This document shows positions 26,372-35,055 of a DNA stretch of 64,000 nucleotides, one piece after another. The stretch comes from Planctomonas sp. JC2975 (GTDB lineage: Bacteria; Actinomycetota; Actinomycetes; Actinomycetales; Microbacteriaceae), in contig NZ_JABEKS010000001.1 in the NCBI RefSeq assembly GCF_012985205.1, positions 2,232,001 through 2,296,000 of the forward strand. The letters are read 5' to 3'. The translations under genes were made by a program, and so were the position numbers. The stretch's first letter is position 1, and every line of letters starts with the position of its first letter. The notes beneath the pieces were generated by a model. That model was not told where the DNA came from. It saw only the letters and a program-made list of their open reading frames with translations, and made no database searches.

Positions 26372-26926
26372 TCACCAGTCGATGGTTCCGTTTTCGAGTT
26401 CTCCGATGAGGTTCTCGACCCATGCGGTCTCCGCCTCGACGATCACACGCAGATACGAGGCCTCGAGCCAGTACTTGCGCTCGAGGTTCTTGCCTTCGAC
26501 ATGGTCCACGGAGCGTCCGACGAGTTCGAGCTGAGCACGAAGCTCGAGCACGCGTTTCTGCAGGAGCTTGATGACCGTCTCACGCGGGAGGTTGTGCGCC
26601 TCGGCGATGGCGAGCGGGAACTCCGGATACTCGTACTTCCACTCGGAGAGCATCTCGGTGATGCGCTCCAGCATGCGGTCCTGACCGGCGTCCGTGATCT
26701 CGTACGTCGTGCGCTCAGGACGATTGCCCTCGCGCTCAGTGCCCGTCGCCCGCACGAATCCGTCCTTCTCGAGCCGCTCGACCGTGTGGTAGAGCGATCC
26801 AGGGCGAACCTTGACGATGCGATCCTCCGAGCGCGCGATGAAGGTCTGGAACATCTCGTAGGGATGCTTCGGGCCCTCGATGAGAAGACCGAGCACGGCG
26901 AGCCCCAGGGGGGTGAGTGTCGCCAT
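26372..26926 (-). CDS. PadR-family transcriptional repressor
   Basis: The 184-residue protein has an N-terminal PadR winged helix (about residues 5-85, with GLLIEGPKHPYEMFQTF and VRPGSLYHTVERLEKDGFV). A C-terminal helical dimerisation region of the Vir_act_alpha_C type follows. It lies upstream of and in the same direction as a DHA2 exporter and probably represses it, as in many PadR/MFS pairs. A cluster of TATTCC-type operators sits directly upstream of its own start, suggesting autoregulation. The effector drug is unknown. Confidence 0.92.
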   Translation of the reverse strand: MATLTPLGLAVLGLLIEGPKHPYEMFQTFIARSEDRIVKVRPGSLYHTVERLEKDGFVRATGTEREGNRPERTTYEITDAGQDRMLERITEMLSEWKYEYPEFPLAIAEAHNLPRETVIKLLQKRVLELRAQLELVGRSVDHVEGKNLERKYWLEASYLRVIVEAETAWVENLIGELENGTIDW

Positions 26927-26941
26927 CCGGATCCTCCGACT

Positions 26942-26990
26942 GAATTATTCGGTGTGAATTATTCCAGATGGAATATACAAGCCGGAATAA
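26942..26990. promoter_or_regulatory. PadR operator cluster and promoter region
   Basis: Directly upstream of the padR start, TATTCC (26960-26965), four bases and GGAATA (26970-26975) form a perfect inverted repeat. GAATTATTC at 26942-26950 and GGAATAA at 26984-26990 add further half-sites. The AT-rich patch stands out against the GC-rich background. It is a good candidate for autoregulatory binding by PadR, and for control of the exporter through read-through. Confidence 0.7.
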
Positions 26991-27016
26991 ACGGATGTCA
27001 ACCCGGCGCCATCAGC

Positions 27017-28177
27017 TCATCGAGCGAACCGCGGATACGGCGCGATCCCCACGCGCGGAGTACCACCGGCCGCCGCCGCGGCCAGTGCCTCGGACGCCTC
27101 CTCGAGCCCGAACACCTGCCCGACCAGGGCTGCCAACGGCACGCTCTGCCAGCACTCGACCGCGAAGTCGACCGCCCGCTCCAGCTGGCCGGACGTGTAG
27201 TGGTCCACGCCACGGAGGGTGAGCATCCGTGAGGTCAGCGCGGCCGGTTCCAGCACGAGCTCGCCGTCCGGGACACTCGATCCGGCGAGCACGACCACGC
27301 CGCCGGCATCCACGGACTCCACCAGTTCCCGCACGGCTGTGCCGGCACCGGACGCCTCGATCGCGATGCGCACGGTATCCCCGCGGCGGCCCATCCTGTG
27401 CAGGGCCGACTTCAGCGAACCGGACCTCGAGACAGCGGCGGGGTCGGTGACGGCATCCGCTCCGAAGGCGAGAGCGAGCTCGCGACGGTCGGCACGCGGC
27501 TCGCTCACCACCACGCGAGCACCGGCGCGCGCGGCGAGCGCGGTGACGACGAGGCCGAGCATGCCTGCGCCGGAGACGATGACGACCTCGTCGCACAGGG
27601 CGACGACATCGCTCGCGGCATCGAGAGCGGCAACGGCCGTGGCGCCCGCGCAGGAGAGCGGCGCGAGCACCTCGGCAGGCACGGAAGCCGGAACGGGCAC
27701 GATGGCCGTTCCCGCGCGCACGTGCACGTGGGTCGCGAATCCGCCGCTGAGCTCCCAGCCGCGGCGCATGCGCTCGTGGCCGTAGCGCTGTGCGGTGAGA
27801 CAGAGCTGGGGCAGCCCGCGGCGGCAACGGATGCACCGCCCGCACGACACGGTCTGCGACCACACCACCCGGTCCCCGATGCCGAGCTTGGCGCCCGAGC
27901 TCGTCTTCGCCCCTCGCGCGACGTCCACCACCGTTCCGACCTGTTCGTGTCCCAGCACGAGCGGCGTGCTGGCCGTGCGGTCTCCGCGGACCGTGCGCAG
28001 ATCGGATCCGCAGACGGTCGCGAGCTCCACCGCCACCAGCGCGTCCCCTGGCGCGAGCCGCACTCCGGGCACGGCAACGGCGAGGTGTCCGTGCCCGATC
28101 CCCTGCCAGACCATCGCGGTGGCGGCGGGGAAGGAGGCCTGGCCGGTCGGGGCAGGAGCTTCGAGGAGGCGCGACAT
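27017..28177 (-). CDS. Zinc-type alcohol dehydrogenase, phosphonate-associated (HpnZ-like)
   Basis: The 386-residue medium-chain dehydrogenase has the catalytic-zinc motif VCGSDL with GHEQVGTVVD, the structural-zinc motif CGRCIRCRRGLPQLC, and the NAD motif VIVSGAGMLGLVVTAL. The tail GVDHYTSGQLERAVDFA and overall pattern match the putative phosphonate-catabolism alcohol dehydrogenases (TIGR03366, HpnZ). It starts 14 bp after the stop of a HAD gene of the phosphonatase-like family, so the two form an operon. No C-P lyase or phosphonate transporter genes are nearby. Confidence 0.82.
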   Translation of the reverse strand: MSRLLEAPAPTGQASFPAATAMVWQGIGHGHLAVAVPGVRLAPGDALVAVELATVCGSDLRTVRGDRTASTPLVLGHEQVGTVVDVARGAKTSSGAKLGIGDRVVWSQTVSCGRCIRCRRGLPQLCLTAQRYGHERMRRGWELSGGFATHVHVRAGTAIVPVPASVPAEVLAPLSCAGATAVAALDAASDVVALCDEVVIVSGAGMLGLVVTALAARAGARVVVSEPRADRRELALAFGADAVTDPAAVSRSGSLKSALHRMGRRGDTVRIAIEASGAGTAVRELVESVDAGGVVVLAGSSVPDGELVLEPAALTSRMLTLRGVDHYTSGQLERAVDFAVECWQSVPLAALVGQVFGLEEASEALAAAAAGGTPRVGIAPYPRFAR

Positions 28178-28191
28178 CCGCTGCGGATCCC

Positions 28192-29064
28192 TCAGCCGTT
28201 GAGGTCGTCGTCGCCGGGGCGACCGGCGTCGGGACGGGAGTCGTCCGCAGGTTCGTCGACAGGTCCATCGTCGGACTCGGCGACCCCGAGCAGCGCCGGG
28301 AGGTCCGCGATGCTGTCGATGACGGCATCCGCTCCCGCCTGGGTCAGCGCGTGCTCGTCGTGCGACCCGGTGAGAACGCCCACCGTGACGCCGGCACCCG
28401 CAGCCAGACCGCTCTCGATGTCGGACACCGTGTCGCCGACGACGATCATCGTCTCGACCGAGGAGGCCTGTGTGCGCAGCAGCGCCGTGAGCGCCATGTC
28501 GGGGTACGGCCTGCCGCGACCGACGTCCTCCGAGCACAGCACCACGTCGACCAGCTGCTCCCAGCCGAGCGCGTCCAGAATGCCCTGCATCGTGCTCCTG
28601 CTGAGCCCGGTGGTCAGCGCGACCCGCACACCGCACTCACGGAGACGGCGGATGGCGGCCTCCGCCCCTGGCACGGCGTCGATCCCCTCGCGGTCCGCGA
28701 GGTCCGCGAACGCGTCCTCGAACTCGCTCGTCGCGCGGCCCGCCTGGTCGGCGTTCTCGGCCAGGTCGCGGAAGACGTCCGCTTTGGCGCGGCCGATATT
28801 GTCGCGCACGAAGCACAGGGCACGGATGCGCTCCTCCGCGGTCGTCGCGATGCCCGAGCGGATGAGCGCCCGCTCGTAGGCTCGCTCGACGAGTCCGTCG
28901 TCGACCACCGTTGTGCCAGCAAGCGCCAGCACAACGAGCTCGACCTCGATCTCGTCCACCTCGTCGAGGTCGTCGATCTCCTCGTTGGGCACATCGTCGA
29001 GGTCGCGGAACAGGAACTCCTCCGCGGTGCGACGACTCGTGGTCACGGCGTCGTGTGTGCTCAT
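28192..29064 (-). CDS. HAD-superfamily phosphonatase-like protein lacking the nucleophile Asp
   Basis: This 290-residue protein resembles PhnX-like phosphonatase-type HAD hydrolases: motif II TTGLSRS, the loop EDVGRGRPYPD and motif IV VVGDTVSDIESG are intact. Motif I reads LVVLALAGTTVVDDG, where the nucleophilic aspartate of the DxAGTT signature is alanine (Ala47, codon GCG). It is therefore probably not a working phosphatase. A 40-residue acidic N-terminal extension and a disordered C-terminal tail are also present. It is co-transcribed with an HpnZ-like dehydrogenase and divergent from purS. Confidence 0.82.
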   Translation of the reverse strand: MSTHDAVTTSRRTAEEFLFRDLDDVPNEEIDDLDEVDEIEVELVVLALAGTTVVDDGLVERAYERALIRSGIATTAEERIRALCFVRDNIGRAKADVFRDLAENADQAGRATSEFEDAFADLADREGIDAVPGAEAAIRRLRECGVRVALTTGLSRSTMQGILDALGWEQLVDVVLCSEDVGRGRPYPDMALTALLRTQASSVETMIVVGDTVSDIESGLAAGAGVTVGVLTGSHDEHALTQAGADAVIDSIADLPALLGVAESDDGPVDEPADDSRPDAGRPGDDDLNG

Positions 29065-29258
29065 CCCCTGCCCTTCGCGCCCGTTCGAGGCATGGCGCAG
29101 TACACCCGCGCCCGCACGCCGACGTTATGCATCCAGGCCGAACGAGCCCCTATCGCATGGTTGACGGAGGGTTAACGGATGCGGATGCTTGCGCAGCAGG
29201 ACGCCCAGCCGCGCGCCGGTAGAATCGAGGCATCCACTTCGACCCCAGGGAGTCCTCC

Positions 29259-29531
29259 GTGCCCACCATCGTTGTAGACGTCATGCCGAAGGCGGAACTC
29301 CTCGACCCGCAGGGCAAGGCCATCGCCGGCGCCCTTGCTCGCACCGGACGCGGCACGTTCGACGTGCGGCAGGGCAAGCGGTTCGAGCTGAGGACCGATG
29401 CCGCGGTCACCGACGAGCTGCTGGCGACAGTCCGCGAGATCGCCGAGGACGTGCTCTCGAACGGCGTGATCGAAGACGTCGTCGGCGTGCACGTGGTTGA
29501 CGACGCGGCTGCCGAGAGCGCGGTGGCGTGA
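29259..29531 (+). CDS. purS: FGAM synthase subunit PurS
   Basis: PurS is the small subunit that bridges PurQ and PurL in the FGAM synthase complex. The 90-residue product has the conserved start [21 protein letters not shown] and the segment [17 protein letters not shown] start at 29259 follows a CAGGGAG ribosome site. The stop overlaps the purQ start in a TGATG junction. The purS-purQ-purL order is the usual Gram-positive arrangement. Confidence 0.96.
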   Translation: MPTIVVDVMPKAELLDPQGKAIAGALARTGRGTFDVRQGKRFELRTDAAVTDELLATVREIAEDVLSNGVIEDVVGVHVVDDAAAESAVA

Positions 29532-30226
29532 TGCGCATCGGCGTCGTCACCTTCCCAGGATCCCTCGACGACCGCGACGCCCAGCGCGCCATCCGCACCG
29601 CTGGTGCAGAGGCGGTCGCCCTCTGGCACGGCGACCACGACCTGAACGGCGTGGACGCCCTCGTGCTGCCCGGCGGGTTCAGCTACGGCGACTACCTGCG
29701 CTGCGGTGCCATCGCCAGCCTGTCCCCGATCATGAGCGAGGTCATCGACGCCGCGAACAAGGGGATGCCCGTGCTGGGCATCTGCAACGGCTTCCAGATG
29801 CTCACGGAGGCGCGTCTGCTGCCGGGCGGTCTGATCCGCAACGACCACGGCACGTTCATCCGACGCGATCAAAGCCTGCGCGTCGAGAACACCTCGACCG
29901 CATGGACCAACGGATTCGCCGATGACCAGGAGATCGTCATCCCGCTGAAGAACGGCGAGGGCGAGTACGTGGCATCCGCCGAGACGATCGAGCGTCTCGA
30001 AGGCGAAGGCCTCGTCGCGTTCCGCTACCTGGGGGTCAACCCGAACGGGTCGATCAACGACATCGCCGGTGTCACGAACGAACGCGGAAACGTGGTCGGC
30101 CTCATGCCGCACCCCGAGCACGCGACCGAGCCGGGATTCGGTCCCGACACGGATGCCGCCATGCGGTCCGGCGTGGACGGCCTCACGTTCTTCGCCTCGG
30201 CGATCGCGGCGCTGCAGGCCGCGTAG
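29531..30226 (+). CDS. purQ: FGAM synthase glutaminase subunit PurQ
   Basis: PurQ hydrolyses glutamine to supply ammonia for FGAM synthesis. The 231-residue class I glutamine amidotransferase has the nucleophile elbow [11 protein letters not shown] and the catalytic His/Glu near [10 protein letters not shown]. The ATG at 29531 was preferred over the overlapping GTG at 29528 because homologues begin [10 protein letters not shown]. It is coupled to purS. purL follows after about 1 kb, with a membrane-protein gene and a regulator relic between them. Confidence 0.96.
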   Translation: MRIGVVTFPGSLDDRDAQRAIRTAGAEAVALWHGDHDLNGVDALVLPGGFSYGDYLRCGAIASLSPIMSEVIDAANKGMPVLGICNGFQMLTEARLLPGGLIRNDHGTFIRRDQSLRVENTSTAWTNGFADDQEIVIPLKNGEGEYVASAETIERLEGEGLVAFRYLGVNPNGSINDIAGVTNERGNVVGLMPHPEHATEPGFGPDTDAAMRSGVDGLTFFASAIAALQAA

Positions 30227-30314
30227 GTACCGCCGCGCGACCTCCCGACGAGTGCACAGGCACCCGGTCGTAACATAGCGACAGAGTGTCCCGTACTCGT
30301 CCTGGGAGGAACTC

Positions 30315-30827
30315 ATGGCAGTCGCGCTGCTCGATCGATTCGAGCCGCTGTTCAGGCGGCTCGACCGTGTCGCCGGCGGTCGGCAGTGGCAGGTGCGCGT
30401 CGCGGACGAGCTGCTGAGGCATCCGCGCACGAAGCGGACGTTCGTCGCCATCGCATGGCTTCTCGTCGTCGAGTTCCTGATCGGGATCGCTGCGGTTGTG
30501 GTGGCGCTCGTGCTGGCGGCGGACGGCGTCCCTGTGCAGTGGTCGGTGTGGATGCGCACGGTCGTCGTGCTGGGCATGACGGCGACCCTGTTCTACTTCG
30601 CGTGGCGGGCATCACTCGGGTACTACTGGGGATATTCGCGGCTACGGCTCTTCAGCAAGATCTTCCCTGTGATCACGCTCGTGTTGGCGGCGATTCCCGG
30701 ACTGTATCCACTCTGGATGGTGACCGAGCAGATCGTGTTCAGCCTCATCCTGATCGGCGTCGCCGACTACCTCGACTCCGACCACATGCGCTCGGTGTTC
30801 CCGCGGCCGGCGCGCGCCGGCGCCTGA
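30315..30827 (+). CDS. Conserved hypothetical membrane protein, three to four TM helices
   Basis: The 170-residue product has hydrophobic segments at about residues 45-66 (VAIAWLLVVEFLIGIAAVVV), 76-98, 112-130 and 135-150. The conserved-looking charged N-terminus is LLDRFEPLFRRLDRVAGGR. No family is recognised. The ATG is preceded by GGGAGGAACTC, a good ribosome site. It lies between purQ and purL on the same strand and may be carried in the purine transcript, but a functional link is not evident. Confidence 0.75.
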   Translation: MAVALLDRFEPLFRRLDRVAGGRQWQVRVADELLRHPRTKRTFVAIAWLLVVEFLIGIAAVVVALVLAADGVPVQWSVWMRTVVVLGMTATLFYFAWRASLGYYWGYSRLRLFSKIFPVITLVLAAIPGLYPLWMVTEQIVFSLILIGVADYLDSDHMRSVFPRPARAGA

Positions 30828-30849
30828 CTGATCGCGGCGCGGCGGCCTT

Positions 30850-31012
30850 CATGTCATCCACAGGCCTGGGCGTTGCGCGAGTTCTCTCGCCATCGTCTGC
30901 GCAGCCAGCCTCAGTCCGGTCGAAGTCGGGTTGCCGGCCGGCCCTGGCCGCCGCGCCCCTGGACTCCGCCGCGAGGAACTCGCCGCACTGGCCGGGGTGA
31001 GGGTCGACTACA
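30850..31012 (+). pseudogene. Remnant of an MmyB-type XRE transcription regulator
   Basis: A translation of 30912-31012 gives LSPVEVGLPAGPGRRAPGL followed by RREELAALAGVRVDYT. This is the hallmark N-terminal helix-turn-helix of MmyB-like XRE regulators, whose members are about 280 residues long. The preceding segment (EFSRHRLRS) lies in another frame, and after VDYT the match ends. Frameshifts and deletion have destroyed the gene. It sits in the otherwise non-coding gap between a membrane-protein gene and purL; nothing else recognisable is in the remaining ~200 bp. Confidence 0.7.
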
Positions 31013-31234
31013 CCGTGCCGACGGGACCTCCGTGGCGGACGCGGAGGCGTTCAACACGGAGCGGTGAACGACGGATCCGGGAGGGCGCGGACCGAGCACC
31101 CGCCCTCCAGACACCATCGCTCATCGGCCTCTCCCAGGCGGGTCCCCAGCGGCAGTCGGCCAGGTAACCGCCGGTAGACTGGACGGCGTTCCGCGCCTTC
31201 GTCTGCGCATGCTCAAACACAAGGAGTCCGTCGC

Positions 31235-33607
31235 GTGACAGAGCCTTCCGTCTCCGCATCCGCTCTCGACACCGTCGACAACGCCGCCGTCACGCCGGAG
31301 AAGGAGCAGCCGTACGCGGCGCTCGGGCTGAAGGACGACGAATACGCGCGCATCCGCGAGATCCTCGGACGCCGACCGACGAGCGGCGAGCTCGCCATGT
31401 ACTCGGTGATGTGGAGCGAGCACTGCTCGTACAAGAGCTCCAAGAAGTACCTGCGTCAGTTCGGGCAGAAGGTCACGCCCGAGATGAAGAAGAACCTCAT
31501 GGTCGGCATCGGCGAGAACGCCGGCGTGGTGGATGTCGGCGAGGGCTGGGCGGTGACCTTCAAGGTCGAGTCGCACAACCACCCGAGCTACATCGAGCCG
31601 TTCCAGGGCGCCGCGACCGGCGTCGGCGGCATCGTGCGCGACATCATCTCCATGGGTGCCAGACCGGTCGCCGTGATGGACCAGCTGCGCTTCGGCAAGA
31701 TCGACGAGGCCGATACGGCACGCGTCGTGCACGGCGTCGTCGGGGGCATCTCGTTCTACGGCAACTGCCTCGGCCTGCCGAACATCGGCGGCGAGACGTA
31801 CTTCGACCCGGTGTACCAGGGCAATCCGCTCGTCAACGCGCTCTCGGTGGGCGTGCTGCGACACGAAGACCTGCACCTGGCCAACGCCTCGGGCGTCGGC
31901 AACAAGGTCGTGCTCTTCGGTGCGCGCACCGGCGGAGACGGTATCGGCGGGGCATCCATTCTGGCGTCGGACACCTTCGCGTCCGGCGGTCCGACGAAGC
32001 GGCCGGCGGTGCAGGTCGGCGACCCGTTCGCCGAGAAGGTGCTCATCGAGTGCTGCCTCGAGCTGTTCGAGAAGAAGCTCGTCGAGGGCATCCAGGACCT
32101 CGGGGCGGCGGGCATCTCCTGCGCGACGAGCGAGCTGGCGTCCAACGGCGACGGCGGCATGGTCGTCGACCTCGATCGGGTGCTGCTGCGCGACCCGACG
32201 CTCACGGCGGAGGAGATCCTCATGTCGGAGTCGCAGGAGCGCATGATGGCGGTCGTCACGCCGGACAAGCTCGACGCGTTCCTCGCCGTGACGGCGAAGT
32301 GGGATGTCGAGACCAGCGTGCTCGGCGAGGTCACCGACACCGGTCGGCTCATCATCCACTGGCACGGCGAGAAGATCGTCGACGTCGACCCGCGCACGGT
32401 CGCGGTCGACGGTCCTGTGTACGACCGGCCCGTGGCCTACCCGGCCTGGATCGACGCGTTGCAGGCGGATTCCGCGGTCTCGCTGGCACGGCCGGACGCA
32501 TGCACCGAGGACGGTCGCGAGCAGTTGCGCGACCAGTTCCTCGCGCTCGTCGGATCCCCGAACCTCGCCGACAAGAGCTGGATCACCAACCAGTACGACT
32601 ACTACGTCGGCGGCAACACGGCGCTGTCCTTCCCCGATGACGGCGGGATGATCCGCGTCGACGAGCAGAGCGGCCTCGGCTTCGCGATCGCCACCGACGC
32701 CAACGGCCGCTACGGCCAGCTCGACCCGCGTCAGGCCGCACGCCTGGCGCTCGCCGAGGCGTACCGCAACGTCGCGGTGACCGGCGCAATCCCTGCGGCC
32801 GTCACCGACTGCCTCAACTTCGGATCCCCGGAGAACCCCGAGGTGATGTGGCAGTTCTCGCAGGCGGTCGAAGGCCTCTCCGATGCCTGCCTCGAGCTGG
32901 GCATCCCGGTCACCGGCGGCAACGTGTCGTTCTACAACCAGACCGGTGACACCCCGATCTTCCCGACGACGGTCGCCGGCGTGCTCGGCGTGATCGACGA
33001 CGTCGCCCGCCGCATCCCCTCCGGATGGCAGGATGCCGGCGACAACATCTATCTGCTCGGCGTCACCCGCGAGGAACTCGACGGATCCGCCTGGGCCGGC
33101 ACCGTGCACGGCCACCTCGGCGGACGACCGCCGGCCGTCGACCTGGATGCCGAACGCCGCCTCGCCGACCTGCTGCAGGCCGGATCGATGGAGAGCCTCA
33201 TCGCCTCCGCACACGACCTCTCCGACGGAGGTCTCGCGCAGGCCCTGGCCGAATGCGTGCTGCGTTTCGGTGTCGGCGCCCGCGTCTGGCTGACCGAGAT
33301 CATGGAGCGCGACGGAGTGGGCGCCGCGACCGCCCTGTTCTCCGAGTCCACCGGACGCGTGATCGTGTCCGTTCCGCGCGAGGACGACGTGAAGTTCCGC
33401 GGCCTGTGCGAGGGCCGCGACTACCCGGTGCTGCGCATCGGCGTGACGGATGCCGTCGTCGGCGAGCAGTCCGTGCTCGAGGTGCAGGACGTCTTCACTG
33501 TCGGACTCGAGGAGCTGCGGGCATCGCACCAGGCGACGCTCGCCGAGCACTTCGGCCCGGTCGTCGGTCAGGCACCGGCGCAGGAGTACTACACGCCCGG
33601 CGCGTAA
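31235..33607 (+). CDS. purL: FGAM synthase large subunit PurL
   Basis: PurL is the synthetase subunit that forms FGAM from FGAR, ATP and ammonia. The 790-residue small-form PurL contains [50 protein letters not shown] and [11 protein letters not shown]-like segments. The GTG at 31235 is preceded by AAGGAG. It works with PurS and PurQ. The gene is convergent with an AraC-type regulator across 155 bp that contain no further gene. Confidence 0.97.
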   Translation: MTEPSVSASALDTVDNAAVTPEKEQPYAALGLKDDEYARIREILGRRPTSGELAMYSVMWSEHCSYKSSKKYLRQFGQKVTPEMKKNLMVGIGENAGVVDVGEGWAVTFKVESHNHPSYIEPFQGAATGVGGIVRDIISMGARPVAVMDQLRFGKIDEADTARVVHGVVGGISFYGNCLGLPNIGGETYFDPVYQGNPLVNALSVGVLRHEDLHLANASGVGNKVVLFGARTGGDGIGGASILASDTFASGGPTKRPAVQVGDPFAEKVLIECCLELFEKKLVEGIQDLGAAGISCATSELASNGDGGMVVDLDRVLLRDPTLTAEEILMSESQERMMAVVTPDKLDAFLAVTAKWDVETSVLGEVTDTGRLIIHWHGEKIVDVDPRTVAVDGPVYDRPVAYPAWIDALQADSAVSLARPDACTEDGREQLRDQFLALVGSPNLADKSWITNQYDYYVGGNTALSFPDDGGMIRVDEQSGLGFAIATDANGRYGQLDPRQAARLALAEAYRNVAVTGAIPAAVTDCLNFGSPENPEVMWQFSQAVEGLSDACLELGIPVTGGNVSFYNQTGDTPIFPTTVAGVLGVIDDVARRIPSGWQDAGDNIYLLGVTREELDGSAWAGTVHGHLGGRPPAVDLDAERRLADLLQAGSMESLIASAHDLSDGGLAQALAECVLRFGVGARVWLTEIMERDGVGAATALFSESTGRVIVSVPREDDVKFRGLCEGRDYPVLRIGVTDAVVGEQSVLEVQDVFTVGLEELRASHQATLAEHFGPVVGQAPAQEYYTPGA

Positions 33608-33762
33608 CGCACTGTCCACGGCCTCGCGCCACCCCATCGCGTCACCAAATTGCTGGCCCATGTCGTCCCTTCGCGCCGGGAAGCGACCACACGGGACAAG
33701 AACTCGCAGATGCGCGGAGCCGGGGGCGAGGACCTCGCGGGAGCGGAGCGCCGCCGCGCGCG

Positions 33763-34170
33763 TCAGCGAGCGGCGTCGGTGGGACGCGACCACCGCATGG
33801 CGAACGAGGTCGGCGCGACGAGCCGCTCCCGCGCCGCCCATTCGCGGTACGCCGACGGCGAGCCGCCGACGATCTCGGAGAACGTGCGGCTGAAGGTGCC
33901 GAGGCTGCTGAATCCGACGGCCATGCAGACGTCGGTCACGCTCGCCTCGCCGTGCCGTAGCAGGAACATCGCCCGCTCCACGCGTCGGCGTTGCAGGTAC
34001 CGGTACGGCGTCTCGCCGAAGACGCGTTTGAACTCCCGGATGAAATGGGCTCGCGTCATGTAGGCGAGTGCGGCGAGCTGCTGCACGTCGAGCGGCTCCG
34101 CGTACCGGCGATCCATATGGTTGCGCGCACGCAGGAGACTCAGGTTCACGGATTCGTTCTCACGGCCCAC
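33763..34170 (-). CDS. AraC-family regulator, DNA-binding domain only
   Basis: This 135-residue protein consists essentially of an AraC/XylS double helix-turn-helix (about residues 15-115: YAEPLDVQQLAALAYMTRAHFIREFKRVFG and the second motif SVTDVCMAVGFSSLGTFSRTF). A separate ligand-binding domain is absent. The GTG at 34170 was chosen; an upstream ATG would add 28 unlike residues. It is divergent from a VOC/DUF1905 pair and probably controls that pair, a combination seen in related genomes. Confidence 0.9.
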   Translation of the reverse strand: MGRENESVNLSLLRARNHMDRRYAEPLDVQQLAALAYMTRAHFIREFKRVFGETPYRYLQRRRVERAMFLLRHGEASVTDVCMAVGFSSLGTFSRTFSEIVGGSPSAYREWAARERLVAPTSFAMRWSRPTDAAR

Positions 34171-34286
34171 ACGACCAGCGTACGGAGCGAGCACTTCTGG
34201 AGAAGCCGCCCGCCCTCCCCGCTGCCTAGGGTGATGCTCGATGGCCGACGACAAGCCCGACGGCCAACCACACGAAGGAGCCGATC

Positions 34287-34709
34287 ATGCTGACCCGTAA
34301 CAACCTGTCCTCGATCTACGTACTGGATCAGGACGAAGCCCTGACGTTCTACACCGAGGTACTCGGCCTGGAGGTCGGCGCCGACATGGACTTCGGACCG
34401 ATGCGATGGCTCACGGTGCGTGTCCCCGGCGACCAGAAGGAGATCCTCCTGGAGCGGCCGGGTGCCCCTGCGCACGACGAGATCACCGCGGCCCAGGTCC
34501 GCGACCTCGTGACCAAGGGTGCCGGCGGCGGATGGCTGGCCTTCACCACCGAGGACGTGCAGGGCATGTTCGAGAAGGTGGAGGCCTCCGGCGTCGAGAT
34601 CACTCAGGAGCCGATGGAGCAGCCGTACGGCACGGACTTCGCGATCCGGGATCCGTTCGGCAACCACATCCGCATCGGCTCCCTCAAGCAGTGGGATCAG
34701 CAACACTGA
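34287..34709 (+). CDS. VOC family protein (glyoxalase/bleomycin-resistance fold)
   Basis: The 140-residue protein carries a single VOC domain: LSSIYVLDQDEALTFYTEVLG at the start, TVRVPGDQKEILLERPG in the middle and DPFGNHIRIGS near the end. The pattern fits small EhpR/PhnB-like metal-dependent or ligand-binding VOC proteins. It lies 49 bp before the DUF1905 gene, so the two form an operon. It is divergent from an AraC regulator. Confidence 0.9.
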   Translation: MLTRNNLSSIYVLDQDEALTFYTEVLGLEVGADMDFGPMRWLTVRVPGDQKEILLERPGAPAHDEITAAQVRDLVTKGAGGGWLAFTTEDVQGMFEKVEASGVEITQEPMEQPYGTDFAIRDPFGNHIRIGSLKQWDQQH

Positions 34710-34758
34710 CCGTAGGACACCGCGCAACAGCACCCCACGAGACAACCCAGGAGACACC

Positions 34759-35022
34759 GTGGCCACCTTTCACACCGTCCTCGAGTCGACCGGCGGTCGC
34801 AACGTCGGCATCGTCGTTCCCGAGGACATCGTCCTTCGCTTCGACCGCGGCAAGCGAGTGCCCGTCATCGTCACCATCGACGGCGGTTACACGTACAGGA
34901 CCACGATCGGCGTCATGGGCGGTCGGTACCTCGTCTCGTTCAACGCGGAGACCCGCAAGAACACCGGCCGAGAGGCCGGCGACACGGTCGAGGTGACGCT
35001 CGAGGCCGACCCGGATCGCTGA
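34759..35022 (+). CDS. DUF1905 domain protein
   Basis: The 87-residue product begins ATFHTVLESTGGRNVGIVVPEDI and ends with TGREAGDTVEVTLEADPDR. It matches DUF1905, a small beta-barrel-like domain often found beside or fused to YdeI/OmpD-associated proteins. The GTG start has a CCAGGAGACACC ribosome site. It follows the VOC gene in the same transcript. The role is unknown; stress or metabolite binding is a guess. Confidence 0.85.
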   Translation: MATFHTVLESTGGRNVGIVVPEDIVLRFDRGKRVPVIVTIDGGYTYRTTIGVMGGRYLVSFNAETRKNTGREAGDTVEVTLEADPDR

Positions 35023-35055
35023 GCACGGTGATCCCGCACAGGCATGCAGGCAGGA

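Noticed and set aside
31121-33841. A 906-codon open frame on the minus strand opposite purL
   Set aside because: Its composition is Arg/His/Val-rich with no motif, and purL on the plus strand is unambiguous.
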